This document shows, piece after piece, positions 54,494-62,132 of a stretch of 64,000 nt of DNA. The notes below the pieces were generated by a model that ran no database searches, was not told the origin of the DNA, and was given only the letters and a program-made list of their open reading frames with translations. Location of the stretch: assembly GCF_023544445.1 (NCBI RefSeq), contig NZ_JALPVJ010000018.1, positions 1 to 64,000 on the forward strand. Reading direction: 5' to 3'. Every line of letters begins with the position of its first letter. The stretch's first letter is position 1. The stretch is from Actinoplanes sp. M2I2 (GTDB taxonomy: Bacteria > Actinomycetota > Actinomycetes > Mycobacteriales > Micromonosporaceae). Position numbers and translations under genes: made by a program.

Positions 54494-54509
54494 CGACGGC
54501 CAGCCGTCG
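54494..54509. promoter_or_regulatory. Short palindrome between HAD and GT2 genes
   Basis: CGACGGC-CA-GCCGTCG, a perfect palindrome with 7-bp arms, lies in the 193-bp divergent gap. It may be an operator; chance occurrence in GC-rich DNA is possible. Confidence 0.3.
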
Positions 54510-54621
54510 GGCGGCTCCGGAAGAACCGCCAAGACGATCTTCCTCCACCGTTCCGACGAGTTGCCGCACGGTTGCCGACCGGTAGTTTCCGTGGTCAGGA
54601 ACCAGTCTGAGGAGCACCGCC

Positions 54622-55899
54622 ATGCCTCCTTCGCCGCTTTCCGCAGCGACGAGTCGACGCTCGAATCCGTCACCCTCCGTAAGCGTCGTCATCCCGGTCC
54701 GCGACCCGGCCGCGCTGCACCTGATGCTGCGCGAGATGCCGCCGGTGGACGAGGTCGTCGTGGTGGACGTCGACGGTGGCCTCCCACCGCTGCCGGGCAC
54801 GGTCCGGGTGCGGCCGGACCACCCCGGACCGGGCCACGCGCTGGCCTGCGGCGTGCGCGCGGCGAGCGGCGACGTGGTGGTGACGCTCAACGGCGACGGC
54901 TCGACCGACCCGGCCGAGATCCCCCACTTCGTCGGCGCGCTGGTCGCCGGGGCCGACGTGGCGCTGGGTTCGCGCTACTCGGCCGGCGGACGCGATCTGA
55001 CCGGCGGCCGGTTCCGCCGCTGGGCCGACCTGCTGCTCATCTGGTCCCTCAACATCCTGCTGGGCGTCCGGCGGACCGACCCCGGCTACGGGTACGCCGC
55101 GTTCTGGCGCGACACCGTGCCGGACCTCGGCCTGCCCGGCCCGGACGCCGGCGCCGGCTGGGGCGCGGGACCGGAGATCGGCCCGCTGCTCGCGCTGCGG
55201 CCCGCGGTGCGTGGCCTGCGCGTCGCCGAGGTCGCCGGCGTCGCCCACCCGCCGATCCGCCGGACTCCCCGCGCCGAGCGGCCCGGCCCACTACACTGGT
55301 TGCGGACAGCCCTGGGCGAGCTGAGCCAGGGCCGCCGAGGCAGTAACGTCCCGACCGCGCCGGCTCCGACCGCCGATCCGCGGTCGTCGCACGTCCCCGT
55401 GGCGCCGGACCATCGGACGCGCGGATACAACGAGACGGGCGCGGGGCGGCGGGCTCTCGACCGGCGCGCGGTCGAGGCGCTGGCCGCCGAGCGGCAGGCG
55501 GGCGAGCGCCTGGCCCGCGAACGGACCCCGGAGCCCCGGTTCACCGGGTCGTCGGGCTGGGAGCAGGCCGACCGCCGCTCGGGCGGACCGCTGTGGGCCC
55601 CGTCGGGCGGCCGGCCGGCGGCCGCCCGTCATCTGTCGAACGCCTCGCCGCCGGTGTGGCGCGACGGTCACCCCGAGCGGCTCGGCGGGCCCGACCTGCA
55701 GCCGCGGATCGCGCCGGCGCCCTGGCCGGTCGCCGGCCCGCCGCAGCCGGCGTTCCGCCCGGAGGTGGGCTCGCGACGGCGCCGCATCGCCGGTGTCCGC
55801 CAGTCCCAGCCGGACCTGCGCGTGATCAACGGCGAGGGCTCGGGCACGCCGTCCGGCCGGCGTGCCCGCCTCCGCTCGGTCAAGAAGCCGCTGATCTAG
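54622..55899 (+). CDS. GT2 glycosyltransferase with long disordered C-terminal tail
   Basis: 425 aa. Residues 18-215 form a GT-A domain: SVSVVIPVRDPAALHLML, VVVDVDGG, LACGVRAASGDVVVTLNGDGSTDPAEI (the DxD-type metal site is NGDGSTDP) and LGSRYSAGGRDL, resembling polyprenyl-phosphate glycosyltransferases. Residues about 225-425 are Arg/Pro/Gly/Ser-rich and look disordered, with a helical patch (RRALDRRAVEALAAERQAGERLA) and a basic end (RRARLRSVKKPLI). ATG with GAGGAG upstream. Acceptor unknown; a cell-envelope glycan is plausible. Confidence 0.83.
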   Translation: MPPSPLSAATSRRSNPSPSVSVVIPVRDPAALHLMLREMPPVDEVVVVDVDGGLPPLPGTVRVRPDHPGPGHALACGVRAASGDVVVTLNGDGSTDPAEIPHFVGALVAGADVALGSRYSAGGRDLTGGRFRRWADLLLIWSLNILLGVRRTDPGYGYAAFWRDTVPDLGLPGPDAGAGWGAGPEIGPLLALRPAVRGLRVAEVAGVAHPPIRRTPRAERPGPLHWLRTALGELSQGRRGSNVPTAPAPTADPRSSHVPVAPDHRTRGYNETGAGRRALDRRAVEALAAERQAGERLARERTPEPRFTGSSGWEQADRRSGGPLWAPSGGRPAAARHLSNASPPVWRDGHPERLGGPDLQPRIAPAPWPVAGPPQPAFRPEVGSRRRRIAGVRQSQPDLRVINGEGSGTPSGRRARLRSVKKPLI

Positions 55900-55905
55900 C
55901 GCTCG

Positions 55906-56904
55906 TCAGGCGCGGGAACGCAACTGCGGGAGGATGCGCTCGCTGTAGAGGCGCAGGAAGCGCTCCTGGTCGGGCCCGGGCGCGTGGAACACCAGGTGCT
56001 TGAAGCCCATGTCGAGATACTCGGTGACCTTGCCGAGGTGCTCGTCCGGGTCGGACGAGCAGATCCAGCGGGTGGCGGTGCGCTCGACCGGCAGGGCGTC
56101 GGACAACCGCTGCATCTCGATCGGGTCCTCGACGCCGGTCTTCTCGTCGGGCGAGAGCGCCAGCGCACCCCAGTGCCGGGTGTCGTTGCGGGCCTTCTCG
56201 TCGTCCTCGTCGAAGCTGACCTTCACCTCGATCATCAGGTCGAGGTCGTCGATCGTGCGACCGGCCTTCTCGGCGCCCTCCCGCACGGCCGGGAGCAGCG
56301 TGTCGGTGTAGAGCGCGTGGCCCTTGCCGCTGGTGGTGATGAAGCCGTCGGAGATCCGGCCGGCGAGCCGGGTCGCCGCGGGACCGGACGCGCCGATGTA
56401 GATCGGCACCTGGGTCTCGGGCTTGTCGTAGATGGTCGCGTTCTCGGTGCGGTAGAACTGCCCCTCGTACGTCACCCGGTCTTCCGACCACAGCTTCTGG
56501 ATCAGCTGGACGGCCTCCTTGAGACGGGCGAAGCGCTCCTTGCCGTCGGGCCACTGCAGTCCCAGCGGGACCTCGTTGAGCGACTCGCCCGAGCCGACGC
56601 CCAGGATCACCCGGCCGGGCGCGAGGCAGCCGAGAGTGGCGAACGCCTGCGCGACCACGGCCGGGTGGTAGCGGAACGTCGGGGTGAGCACGCTGGTGCC
56701 GATCAGCACCCGCTCGGTCCGGGCGGCCAGCGCCCCCAGCCACGGCAGCGCGGCCGGGGCGTGCCCGCCGTCGTGCCGCCACGGCTGGAGGTGGTCGCTC
56801 ACGAACACCGAGTCGAAGCCGAGCTCCTCGGCGAGCACGCCGTAGTTCAGCAATTCCACCGGCGGGAACTGCTCCGCCGAAGCCTTGTACCCGAACCGAA
56901 TCAT
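55906..56904 (-). CDS. fgd: F420-dependent glucose-6-phosphate dehydrogenase-type LLM oxidoreductase
   Basis: 332 aa, a TIM-barrel luciferase-like flavin-class enzyme. The start FGYKASAEQFPPVELL, FVSDHLQPWRHDGGHAPAALPWL, TSVLTPTFRYHPAVVAQAFATLGCL and SDGFITTSGKGHALYTDTLLPAVREGA follow mycobacterial Fgd1 closely, including the His/Trp/Glu residues near the F420 and substrate site. The family oxidises glucose 6-phosphate to 6-phosphogluconolactone while reducing F420, supplying F420H2. Some relatives use other sugar phosphates, so the substrate is not proven. ATG start; it ends convergently with the GT2 gene. Confidence 0.87.
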   Translation of the reverse strand: MIRFGYKASAEQFPPVELLNYGVLAEELGFDSVFVSDHLQPWRHDGGHAPAALPWLGALAARTERVLIGTSVLTPTFRYHPAVVAQAFATLGCLAPGRVILGVGSGESLNEVPLGLQWPDGKERFARLKEAVQLIQKLWSEDRVTYEGQFYRTENATIYDKPETQVPIYIGASGPAATRLAGRISDGFITTSGKGHALYTDTLLPAVREGAEKAGRTIDDLDLMIEVKVSFDEDDEKARNDTRHWGALALSPDEKTGVEDPIEMQRLSDALPVERTATRWICSSDPDEHLGKVTEYLDMGFKHLVFHAPGPDQERFLRLYSERILPQLRSRA

Positions 56905-56914
56905 GAAGGAGAGC

Positions 56915-58735
56915 CTAGCCCGCTGCTCGATACGCCTTCCCGGCCTCGGTGGGGCTGTCGCCGTCGCGGTAGAGCCCGAAGTCGGCGCTGTCGCCCACGG
57001 CGGGCAGGCCGAACCAGGCGTACCGCTCGACGTACGACCGCTTCTGCAGGCCCTTCGTGGTGCCCTGGATGAAGGTGACCAGCTGACTCTGGGTCGGGTA
57101 CTTGGGCGAGCCGCTGAAGTTCATCAGGCCGTACTCGGTGACCCAGATCGGCTTGCCGTAGCGCTTGTGCACGGCGTCGACGTAGCCGAGGAACTGATTC
57201 ACCGCGGCGGGCGAGAAGTCGGAGCCGTACCAGTGAACGGTGATGAAGTCGACGCGGTAGCCCTTCTGCTTGGCGCCGGTCATGAACCGGTCGAGCCAGC
57301 CACCCTTGGTGTCGCCGCCGAAGGCCACCGCCGGGCTGCCCAGACGCCGGCCGGTCGCCTGGAGCTTGGGCCAGTCGCCGAGCGCCTGCTCGACGGTCAT
57401 GTTGGCCTGGCCGGCCATGTCGGGCTCGTTGAAGCCGAGGAGGACGTCGCCTTCCTTCTTCGCGTCGGCCAGGGTCGCGTCGGTGACGTCCTTCTGGCCC
57501 CAGATCATCGGCACGAACTCGACGTCGGACGGGCCGGGCATGCTCCGGTTGTTCGACGACCAGTTGTAGTACCAGCCGGCGCCGACGTCGTCGAGCGCCG
57601 GCTTGGCCTGGGCGAACTCCCAGACGCCGACACCCTTCTTCTTGCTCGCCTTGGCGGTGACCACCACGGGCGCCTTGGTGGTGGGCTTCGGCTTGGGCGT
57701 GACCTTCTTCGAGGGGCTGGGAGAGGGGCTGGGGCTGGGGGACTTCGTCGTCGGCGCCACGGCCCGGGGCGTCGTCCTCGGCGCGACCACGGCCGCGGTG
57801 GCCACCGGCGGCGGATCGGGTTGCTGGGTGACGACGACCGCAGCCGCGCCCCCGGCGACCGCGGTGGTCGAGAGCGCCGCGGTGAGCACCTTGCGGGAGA
57901 GACTGAAGCCGACCTTGGCCGCGAGGTGCTTCGCGGTGATCGTGGTGCCCAGTTTGGCGGCCACCGCACCCTTGCCGAGCAGCCCGGCCGGCAGCGGCAC
58001 CAGCGCCATGCCGGCCAGCAACCGCTCGGCGGCGACCAGCCCGTTCCAGGACGGTGAGCAGTGCCGGCACTCGCGGGTGTGCCGGGCGATGCGCTTGCGC
58101 CACAGCGGGCTCGGCCGCCTGTCCCATTCGACGAGAACTGCCTGCAGGTCGGGGCAGGGCGGGCTGGCGGTGAGTGCCCGCACGACGACCCGGGCTGTCT
58201 CGAGCTGGCCCTTCATCCGCTGGATGCGCACCGCGGCGTGCTGGCGGGTGACGTCGGTGGCAGCGACGATCTCGTCCCGGGTGAGCTCGCCCGAGGCCTC
58301 CAGCCACCACAGCGACAACAGCTCCCGGTTGTCCTCGTCGAGCCAGCGGGTCGCCTCGGCGGTCTCGCGGCGCTGACCGCTGAGCTCGAGCCGGGTGATC
58401 GCCAGGTCGGTGAAGTCGGCCCCGGGGTCGCGGACGTCCTCGTGCAGCAGCGCCTCGGGGGCGCCGCGCCGGGCCCGGAAGCGCTCCCGCACCTGACGCA
58501 CGGTGATCGCCACCAGCCACGACCGGAACGCCTCGGGCTCCCGCAGGTCACCCAGGTTGCGCAGCACGCGCAGCATGACGTCCTGCACCACGTCGTCGAC
58601 ATCGGCGTGACCCTCGAGCGCCCGCCCGACGATCGTGTAGACCAGCGGCAGATAGCCGGCGACCAGCCGGTCGATCGCCACCGGATCACCGGCGCGCGCG
58701 GCGATCACGACCGCGATGTCGGGTTGCTCCGCCAT
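56915..58735 (-). CDS. ECF sigma factor fused to zinc anti-sigma motif, TM helix and extracellular glycosidase
   Basis: 606 aa. Residues 20-90 form sigma-70 region 2 (LVYTIVGRALEGHADVDDVVQDVMLRVLR) and 128-190 region 4 (LTRDEIVAATDVTRQHAAVRIQRMKGQLE). At 219-226 HTRECRHC is a HxxxCxxC zinc anti-sigma motif. A hydrophobic helix (about 283-303) follows, then a Ser/Pro/Lys linker (304-365), then a Glyco_hydro_cc/GH128-like TIM-barrel (368-606) with FNEPD (Glu437) and WVTEYG (Glu534), the acid/base and nucleophile pair. GH128 enzymes cut beta-1,3-glucan. The layout puts the sigma domain inside and the glycosidase outside. ATG at 58735 with AAAGG upstream. Actinobacterial ECF groups with glycosidase tails (ECF52/53-type) have been described, but function is unknown. 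Confidence 0.9.
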   Translation of the reverse strand: MAEQPDIAVVIAARAGDPVAIDRLVAGYLPLVYTIVGRALEGHADVDDVVQDVMLRVLRNLGDLREPEAFRSWLVAITVRQVRERFRARRGAPEALLHEDVRDPGADFTDLAITRLELSGQRRETAEATRWLDEDNRELLSLWWLEASGELTRDEIVAATDVTRQHAAVRIQRMKGQLETARVVVRALTASPPCPDLQAVLVEWDRRPSPLWRKRIARHTRECRHCSPSWNGLVAAERLLAGMALVPLPAGLLGKGAVAAKLGTTITAKHLAAKVGFSLSRKVLTAALSTTAVAGGAAAVVVTQQPDPPPVATAAVVAPRTTPRAVAPTTKSPSPSPSPSPSKKVTPKPKPTTKAPVVVTAKASKKKGVGVWEFAQAKPALDDVGAGWYYNWSSNNRSMPGPSDVEFVPMIWGQKDVTDATLADAKKEGDVLLGFNEPDMAGQANMTVEQALGDWPKLQATGRRLGSPAVAFGGDTKGGWLDRFMTGAKQKGYRVDFITVHWYGSDFSPAAVNQFLGYVDAVHKRYGKPIWVTEYGLMNFSGSPKYPTQSQLVTFIQGTTKGLQKRSYVERYAWFGLPAVGDSADFGLYRDGDSPTEAGKAYRAAG

Positions 58736-58902
58736 TGTCCAGCCTTTCGTGAGGCGTTCCCAGCCTGGCCTCAACCGGCCACGGGAGAGGAGACGCCCAA
58801 GCCGCCCATGGATAACACGTTTTCCGTCGAGGATCGGATGAGGTGGTACTCCACCAGCCACGATTAGGCCTCCGATCGAGCGGGAATCAAGAGGCCATGC
58901 GT

Positions 58903-59289
58903 ATGACAGTCCGGCTGGATCTGCCGCGGGAAGCGGACAGCGTGCCCACCGTCCGCCGGTTGCTGCGTTCCGCGCTCGCCGTCCTGCACATCGACAACGA
59001 GGCCCAGGACGATCTCGAGATCGCGGTCACCGAGGCCTGCTCGAACGTCGTGCGGCACGCCGGCGGCGCCGAGATGTTCGAGGTCTGCCTGGACGTCGCC
59101 GAGAACCACTGTTCGATCGACGTGCGCGACAACGGCGCCGGCTTCGACCCCGACCAGGTCGGCCCGGCCGGGCCCGGCAGCGAGAGCGGGCGCGGCCTGG
59201 CGCTGATCAAGGCCCTGGGCGAGAACGTCCGCATGCACTCCGTGCCCAAGCACGGGAGCTTGATCCACTTCGAGAAATCGTTCGCGTAG
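58903..59289 (+). CDS. RsbW-like anti-sigma / ATP-binding kinase
   Basis: 128 aa, GHKL ATPase fold. LEIAVTEACSNVVRHA is the N box, DVRDNGAGFDPDQV the G1 box and SGRGLALIKALGENV the G2 box, as in RsbW/SpoIIAB serine-kinase anti-sigma factors. The ATG at 58903 is chosen because AGAGG lies eight bases upstream; ATG 58897 has the site only two bases away. Starts divergently, 167 bp from the fused sigma gene. RsbW proteins normally bind SigB/SigF-type factors and phosphorylate an anti-anti-sigma partner; none is adjacent. Confidence 0.88.
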   Translation: MTVRLDLPREADSVPTVRRLLRSALAVLHIDNEAQDDLEIAVTEACSNVVRHAGGAEMFEVCLDVAENHCSIDVRDNGAGFDPDQVGPAGPGSESGRGLALIKALGENVRMHSVPKHGSLIHFEKSFA

Positions 59290-59377
59290 ACCTCGTGACA
59301 CAGGCCAGGGAGCAGGCGCTTATGATGCTTGCTCCCCGGCAACTACTGCCCGTGAGCGTGGGAGAGGGAGAGAGCGA

Positions 59378-60520
59378 GTGTCCGTACGCCCGACGTCCGC
59401 CGGCTCCTTCCTGCGCGCCGCGCCGCCCGACCGCCTTCCCGAGGCCGCAGCCGAACACCTGCGCACCTGGTTCCCGGTCGACACGGTGGAAGTCCTCCTG
59501 AGCGACCTGACCGTCACCACCCTGTGGCCGGTCCTCGGTCCCGAGACGCCGGCCGGCGGCCCGCTCGAGCTGCGATGCTTCGGCAGCCAGCAGCCGGTGA
59601 CCGACAACAGCTCGGGCCGGGTACTGCTGCCGCTCACCACCTGGGGCGACCGGCTGGGCGTGCTGCGGCTCCGGCTCACCCGCGCGCCCGACGGCGACCT
59701 GATCGCCGAACTGGCCGCCGTGGCCGACGAGCTGGCCGTCGCGCTCCGCGCCGCCGACAAGGACACCGACCGCTACCGCCAGGTCGTCCGCCGGCAACGC
59801 CTCACCATGGCCGCCGAGCTGCAGTGGGAGTTACTACCCGGGCGCTCGCTCGGCGGCGAGAGGTTCCGCCTGGCCGGTCAGCTCGAGCCGGCGTACGCCA
59901 TGTACGGCGATCACTACGACTGGTCGCTGACCGACAACCGGCTCACCCTCACCGTGCTCAACGGCCACGGCGACGGCATCGAGGCCGCCCTGCTGACGAC
60001 CGTCGCGGTCAACGCCATGCGCAACGCCCGCCGCTCCCGCGCCAACATCGTCGAGCAGGCGGAGCTGGCCTCCGACGCCATCTACTCGCGGTACGCCGGC
60101 AAGGCGCACGTGGCCACCCTGCTGTTCGAGATCGGCCTGATCGACGGCACGGTCGAGGCGGTCGACGCCGGCTCGCCGCGAGCGCTGATCGCCCGCGACG
60201 GCGACATCCGGCCGCTCAGCCTCGATCAGCAGCTGCCGCTCGGCATGTTCGGCGACAGCCGGTACGAGACCCAGAAGTTCCAGCTCGAGCCGGGCGACCG
60301 CCTGCTCGTGATCAGCGACGGCGTGCACGCGGCGACACCGGGCGGCCGGGCCCCGTACGGTGAAGCCGGCCTCATCAGCGCCCTGCGCCGGACGCGCCTG
60401 CAACCACCCAGCGAAGCGGTCGGCACGGTGATCCGCGCCCTGCGCGACTACCACGCGGGCGTCGACCAGGAGGACGACGCCGTCCTGGTCTGCCTCGATT
60501 GGCTCCGCCAGACGGCATGA
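59378..60520 (+). CDS. SpoIIE/RsbU-type phosphatase with N-terminal GAF-like domain
   Basis: 380 aa. Residues 1-125 look like a GAF-type sensor domain (VDTVEVLLSDLTVTTLWP, LPLTTWGDRLGVLRLRL). The PPM-type phosphatase has YGDHYDWSLTD, LNGHGDGIEAALLT, VDAGSPRALIA, LLVISDGVHAA and EDDAVLVCL. Compared with typical SpoIIE domains, the Asp usually just before the GxG segment reads Val (VLNGHG), so one metal ligand may be absent. It would dephosphorylate an anti-anti-sigma protein and release a sigma factor. GTG with GAGAG-rich site upstream. Confidence 0.87.
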   Translation: MSVRPTSAGSFLRAAPPDRLPEAAAEHLRTWFPVDTVEVLLSDLTVTTLWPVLGPETPAGGPLELRCFGSQQPVTDNSSGRVLLPLTTWGDRLGVLRLRLTRAPDGDLIAELAAVADELAVALRAADKDTDRYRQVVRRQRLTMAAELQWELLPGRSLGGERFRLAGQLEPAYAMYGDHYDWSLTDNRLTLTVLNGHGDGIEAALLTTVAVNAMRNARRSRANIVEQAELASDAIYSRYAGKAHVATLLFEIGLIDGTVEAVDAGSPRALIARDGDIRPLSLDQQLPLGMFGDSRYETQKFQLEPGDRLLVISDGVHAATPGGRAPYGEAGLISALRRTRLQPPSEAVGTVIRALRDYHAGVDQEDDAVLVCLDWLRQTA

Positions 60521-60586
60521 TTCCCGTCGCCGCCGGGTAGGGGCATGGCGCAGCCGGGTACGTCCGACGAACGAGGTGCAGCCGCC

Positions 60587-61048
60587 ATGAACCGGGTCAC
60601 GGACCTCGCCGCCGCCGTCGAGTCGACCGTCGACGCGTTGGTGACCGTTCTCGGCGCGGCCGACCAGGCCCAGACCCCCAGCGTGCCGCCCGCGCAGCTG
60701 CGGGTGCTGGCCATCGTCGCGCAGAACCGGCCCACCAACATGAGTCGTCTGGCCGAGGCGCTCGAGGTCGTGCCGTCGTCGGCCAGCCGGCTGTGCGACC
60801 GGCTCGAAGCCACCGGCCTGCTGCGCCGGGTGCCCGATCCGCGCGACCGGCGTGAGGTGCGGCTGCTGCTCACCACCTCCGCCCGGACGCTGCTCGACCA
60901 GATCCGCGAACGGCGGCGGCAGGCTCTCGGCGAGGTGCTCGAGCGGATGTCGCCGGCCGACCGGCAGGAACTGGTGCACGCGCTGCGCTCGTTCGCCGAC
61001 GCCGCGGGCACCGGCGAGGACGGGACCGGCGCTTTGCGTACGGCTTAA
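60587..61048 (+). CDS. MarR-family transcriptional regulator
   Basis: 153 aa, winged helix: PPAQLRVLAIVAQ, TNMSRLAEALEVVPSSASRLCDRLEATGLLRR (recognition helix) and VPDPRDRREVRLLLT (wing), followed by a dimerisation helix (LLDQIRERRRQALGEVL). The ATG at 60587 has GAGGTG eight bases upstream; an in-frame ATG at 60545 is possible and also has a purine-rich site. It is the third plus-strand gene after the RsbW-like and RsbU-like genes. Ligand unknown. Confidence 0.88.
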   Translation: MNRVTDLAAAVESTVDALVTVLGAADQAQTPSVPPAQLRVLAIVAQNRPTNMSRLAEALEVVPSSASRLCDRLEATGLLRRVPDPRDRREVRLLLTTSARTLLDQIRERRRQALGEVLERMSPADRQELVHALRSFADAAGTGEDGTGALRTA

Positions 61049-61151
61049 TCACGGGCTTGCTTTACCCGTCGCCGGCCGCCCGTTTTACCCGGCACCGCTC
61101 GCCGGCTGTGGCTGAGGCTTTTCCCGGCCCGCGTCGTAAATCGCCCGCCGG

Positions 61152-61505
61152 TCAGTGGCCGTTCGCCGCCCGGTATGCCTGCGTCACGCTCTGCGGAATG
61201 CGGCCACGCTCGGAAATCTCATGCCCGTTGGCCAGCGCCCACTCGCGGATCTGGCGATTCTCGTCACGCGAGCCGGCCGTCCGCCCCGCGGGCGGGCCCG
61301 GACGACGAGGCGAGACCCGGCCGTTCGCCCGGCCGAGCCGGGTACCGGCGTTGATGTAAGGGTCGAGGGCCTTACGCAGCTTCCCCGCATTGGCCTCGGA
61401 AAGGTCGATCGTGTAGTTAATGCCGTCGAGACTGAACTCGACCGAGCGATCGGCCTTCTTTCCGTCCAGATCGTCGATCAGAGTGGTGATTACCTGGCGC
61501 GCCAT
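61152..61505 (-). CDS. lsr2: Lsr2 nucleoid-associated protein
   Basis: 117 aa. Lsr2 is the actinobacterial H-NS-like silencer of AT-rich DNA. The dimerisation part reads ITTLIDDLDGKKADRSVEFSLDGINYTIDLSEANAGKLRKAL; the C-terminal DNA-binding part contains ENRQIREWALANGHEISERGRIPQSVTQAY, with the AT-hook-like RGR in SERGRIP. MARQVITTL begins at 61505; the earlier in-frame ATG adds six unconserved residues. Convergent with the MarR gene. Its upstream region is comparatively AT-rich. Confidence 0.96.
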   Translation of the reverse strand: MARQVITTLIDDLDGKKADRSVEFSLDGINYTIDLSEANAGKLRKALDPYINAGTRLGRANGRVSPRRPGPPAGRTAGSRDENRQIREWALANGHEISERGRIPQSVTQAYRAANGH

Positions 61506-61703
61506 GACGACTCCCGAGTCCATCCGACCAACCGCGCCCAGTGTTGCTCGTGAACGGGTTCGCGCGCAACTGTCTCGGGCATATTCGCCATTCTTTTCGC
61601 GCGGCGGCCCGGCCGGTATACAAATAGCGGGACGGCATTCACCGAAATCACGGCGGATAGATCGGCTTGGCCCGGGCGGCGGGCATCACCTAGGGTCGCT
61701 GGC
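61506..61703. promoter_or_regulatory. Divergent control region of lsr2 and the gene at 61704
   Basis: 198 bp between divergent starts, with lower GC than its surroundings. TTCTTTT (about 61590) and TATACAAATAG (about 61617) are the most promoter-like stretches. No long palindrome is seen. Lsr2 might bind here itself, but that is only a guess. Confidence 0.45.
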
Positions 61704-62132
61704 ATGGACCGCGGAGCCGACTGGGAGGAACAGCGGCGGCAGGCCATCGCCGGTCACGCCGCCGCGCTCGAGGCCGGCCGGGCCGCCGAGGCCCGTGAGG
61801 CCGGTGCCCTGCTCTCCGACTTCGTCCGCCGCGCGGCCGAGCGGGGTCTGACCCCCCGGACGCTGCAGGCTCGAACCTTCGACGGCCGCGCCACGTATCG
61901 GACACATGTGCGTGGCTGGTACCTCAAATCCAACCGTTCGGTCGCCGTGGGCGAGGACGGGAAGTACTACGTCCTGACGGTGCCGGGGTCGCTGCGGGCC
62001 CGCTTCGCCGGCGCCGACCTCAGCCCGAGCACGCCCCGGCTGATCGTCGGGGCGGGCGGCGGGGACGGCGAGACGGTGCCCTTGAAGCAGCTGCTCGACA
62101 AGCGGCTCGAGGCGGGAGTCTCCTGGCCTTGA
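61704..62132 (+). CDS. Conserved hypothetical protein upstream of dacA-like gene
   Basis: 142 aa. Residues 1-55 are a charged helical stretch (EEQRRQAIAGHAAALEAGRAAEAREAGALLSDFV), followed by a beta-rich part with RATYRTHVRGWYLKSNRSVAVGEDGKYYVLTVPG. No signal peptide, membrane segment or cysteine. I do not recognise a named domain; it is the kind of protein found across Micromonosporaceae and Streptomyces. ATG start. Its stop overlaps the TTG of the next gene (TTGA), so the two are coupled. Confidence 0.75.
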   Translation: MDRGADWEEQRRQAIAGHAAALEAGRAAEAREAGALLSDFVRRAAERGLTPRTLQARTFDGRATYRTHVRGWYLKSNRSVAVGEDGKYYVLTVPGSLRARFAGADLSPSTPRLIVGAGGGDGETVPLKQLLDKRLEAGVSWP

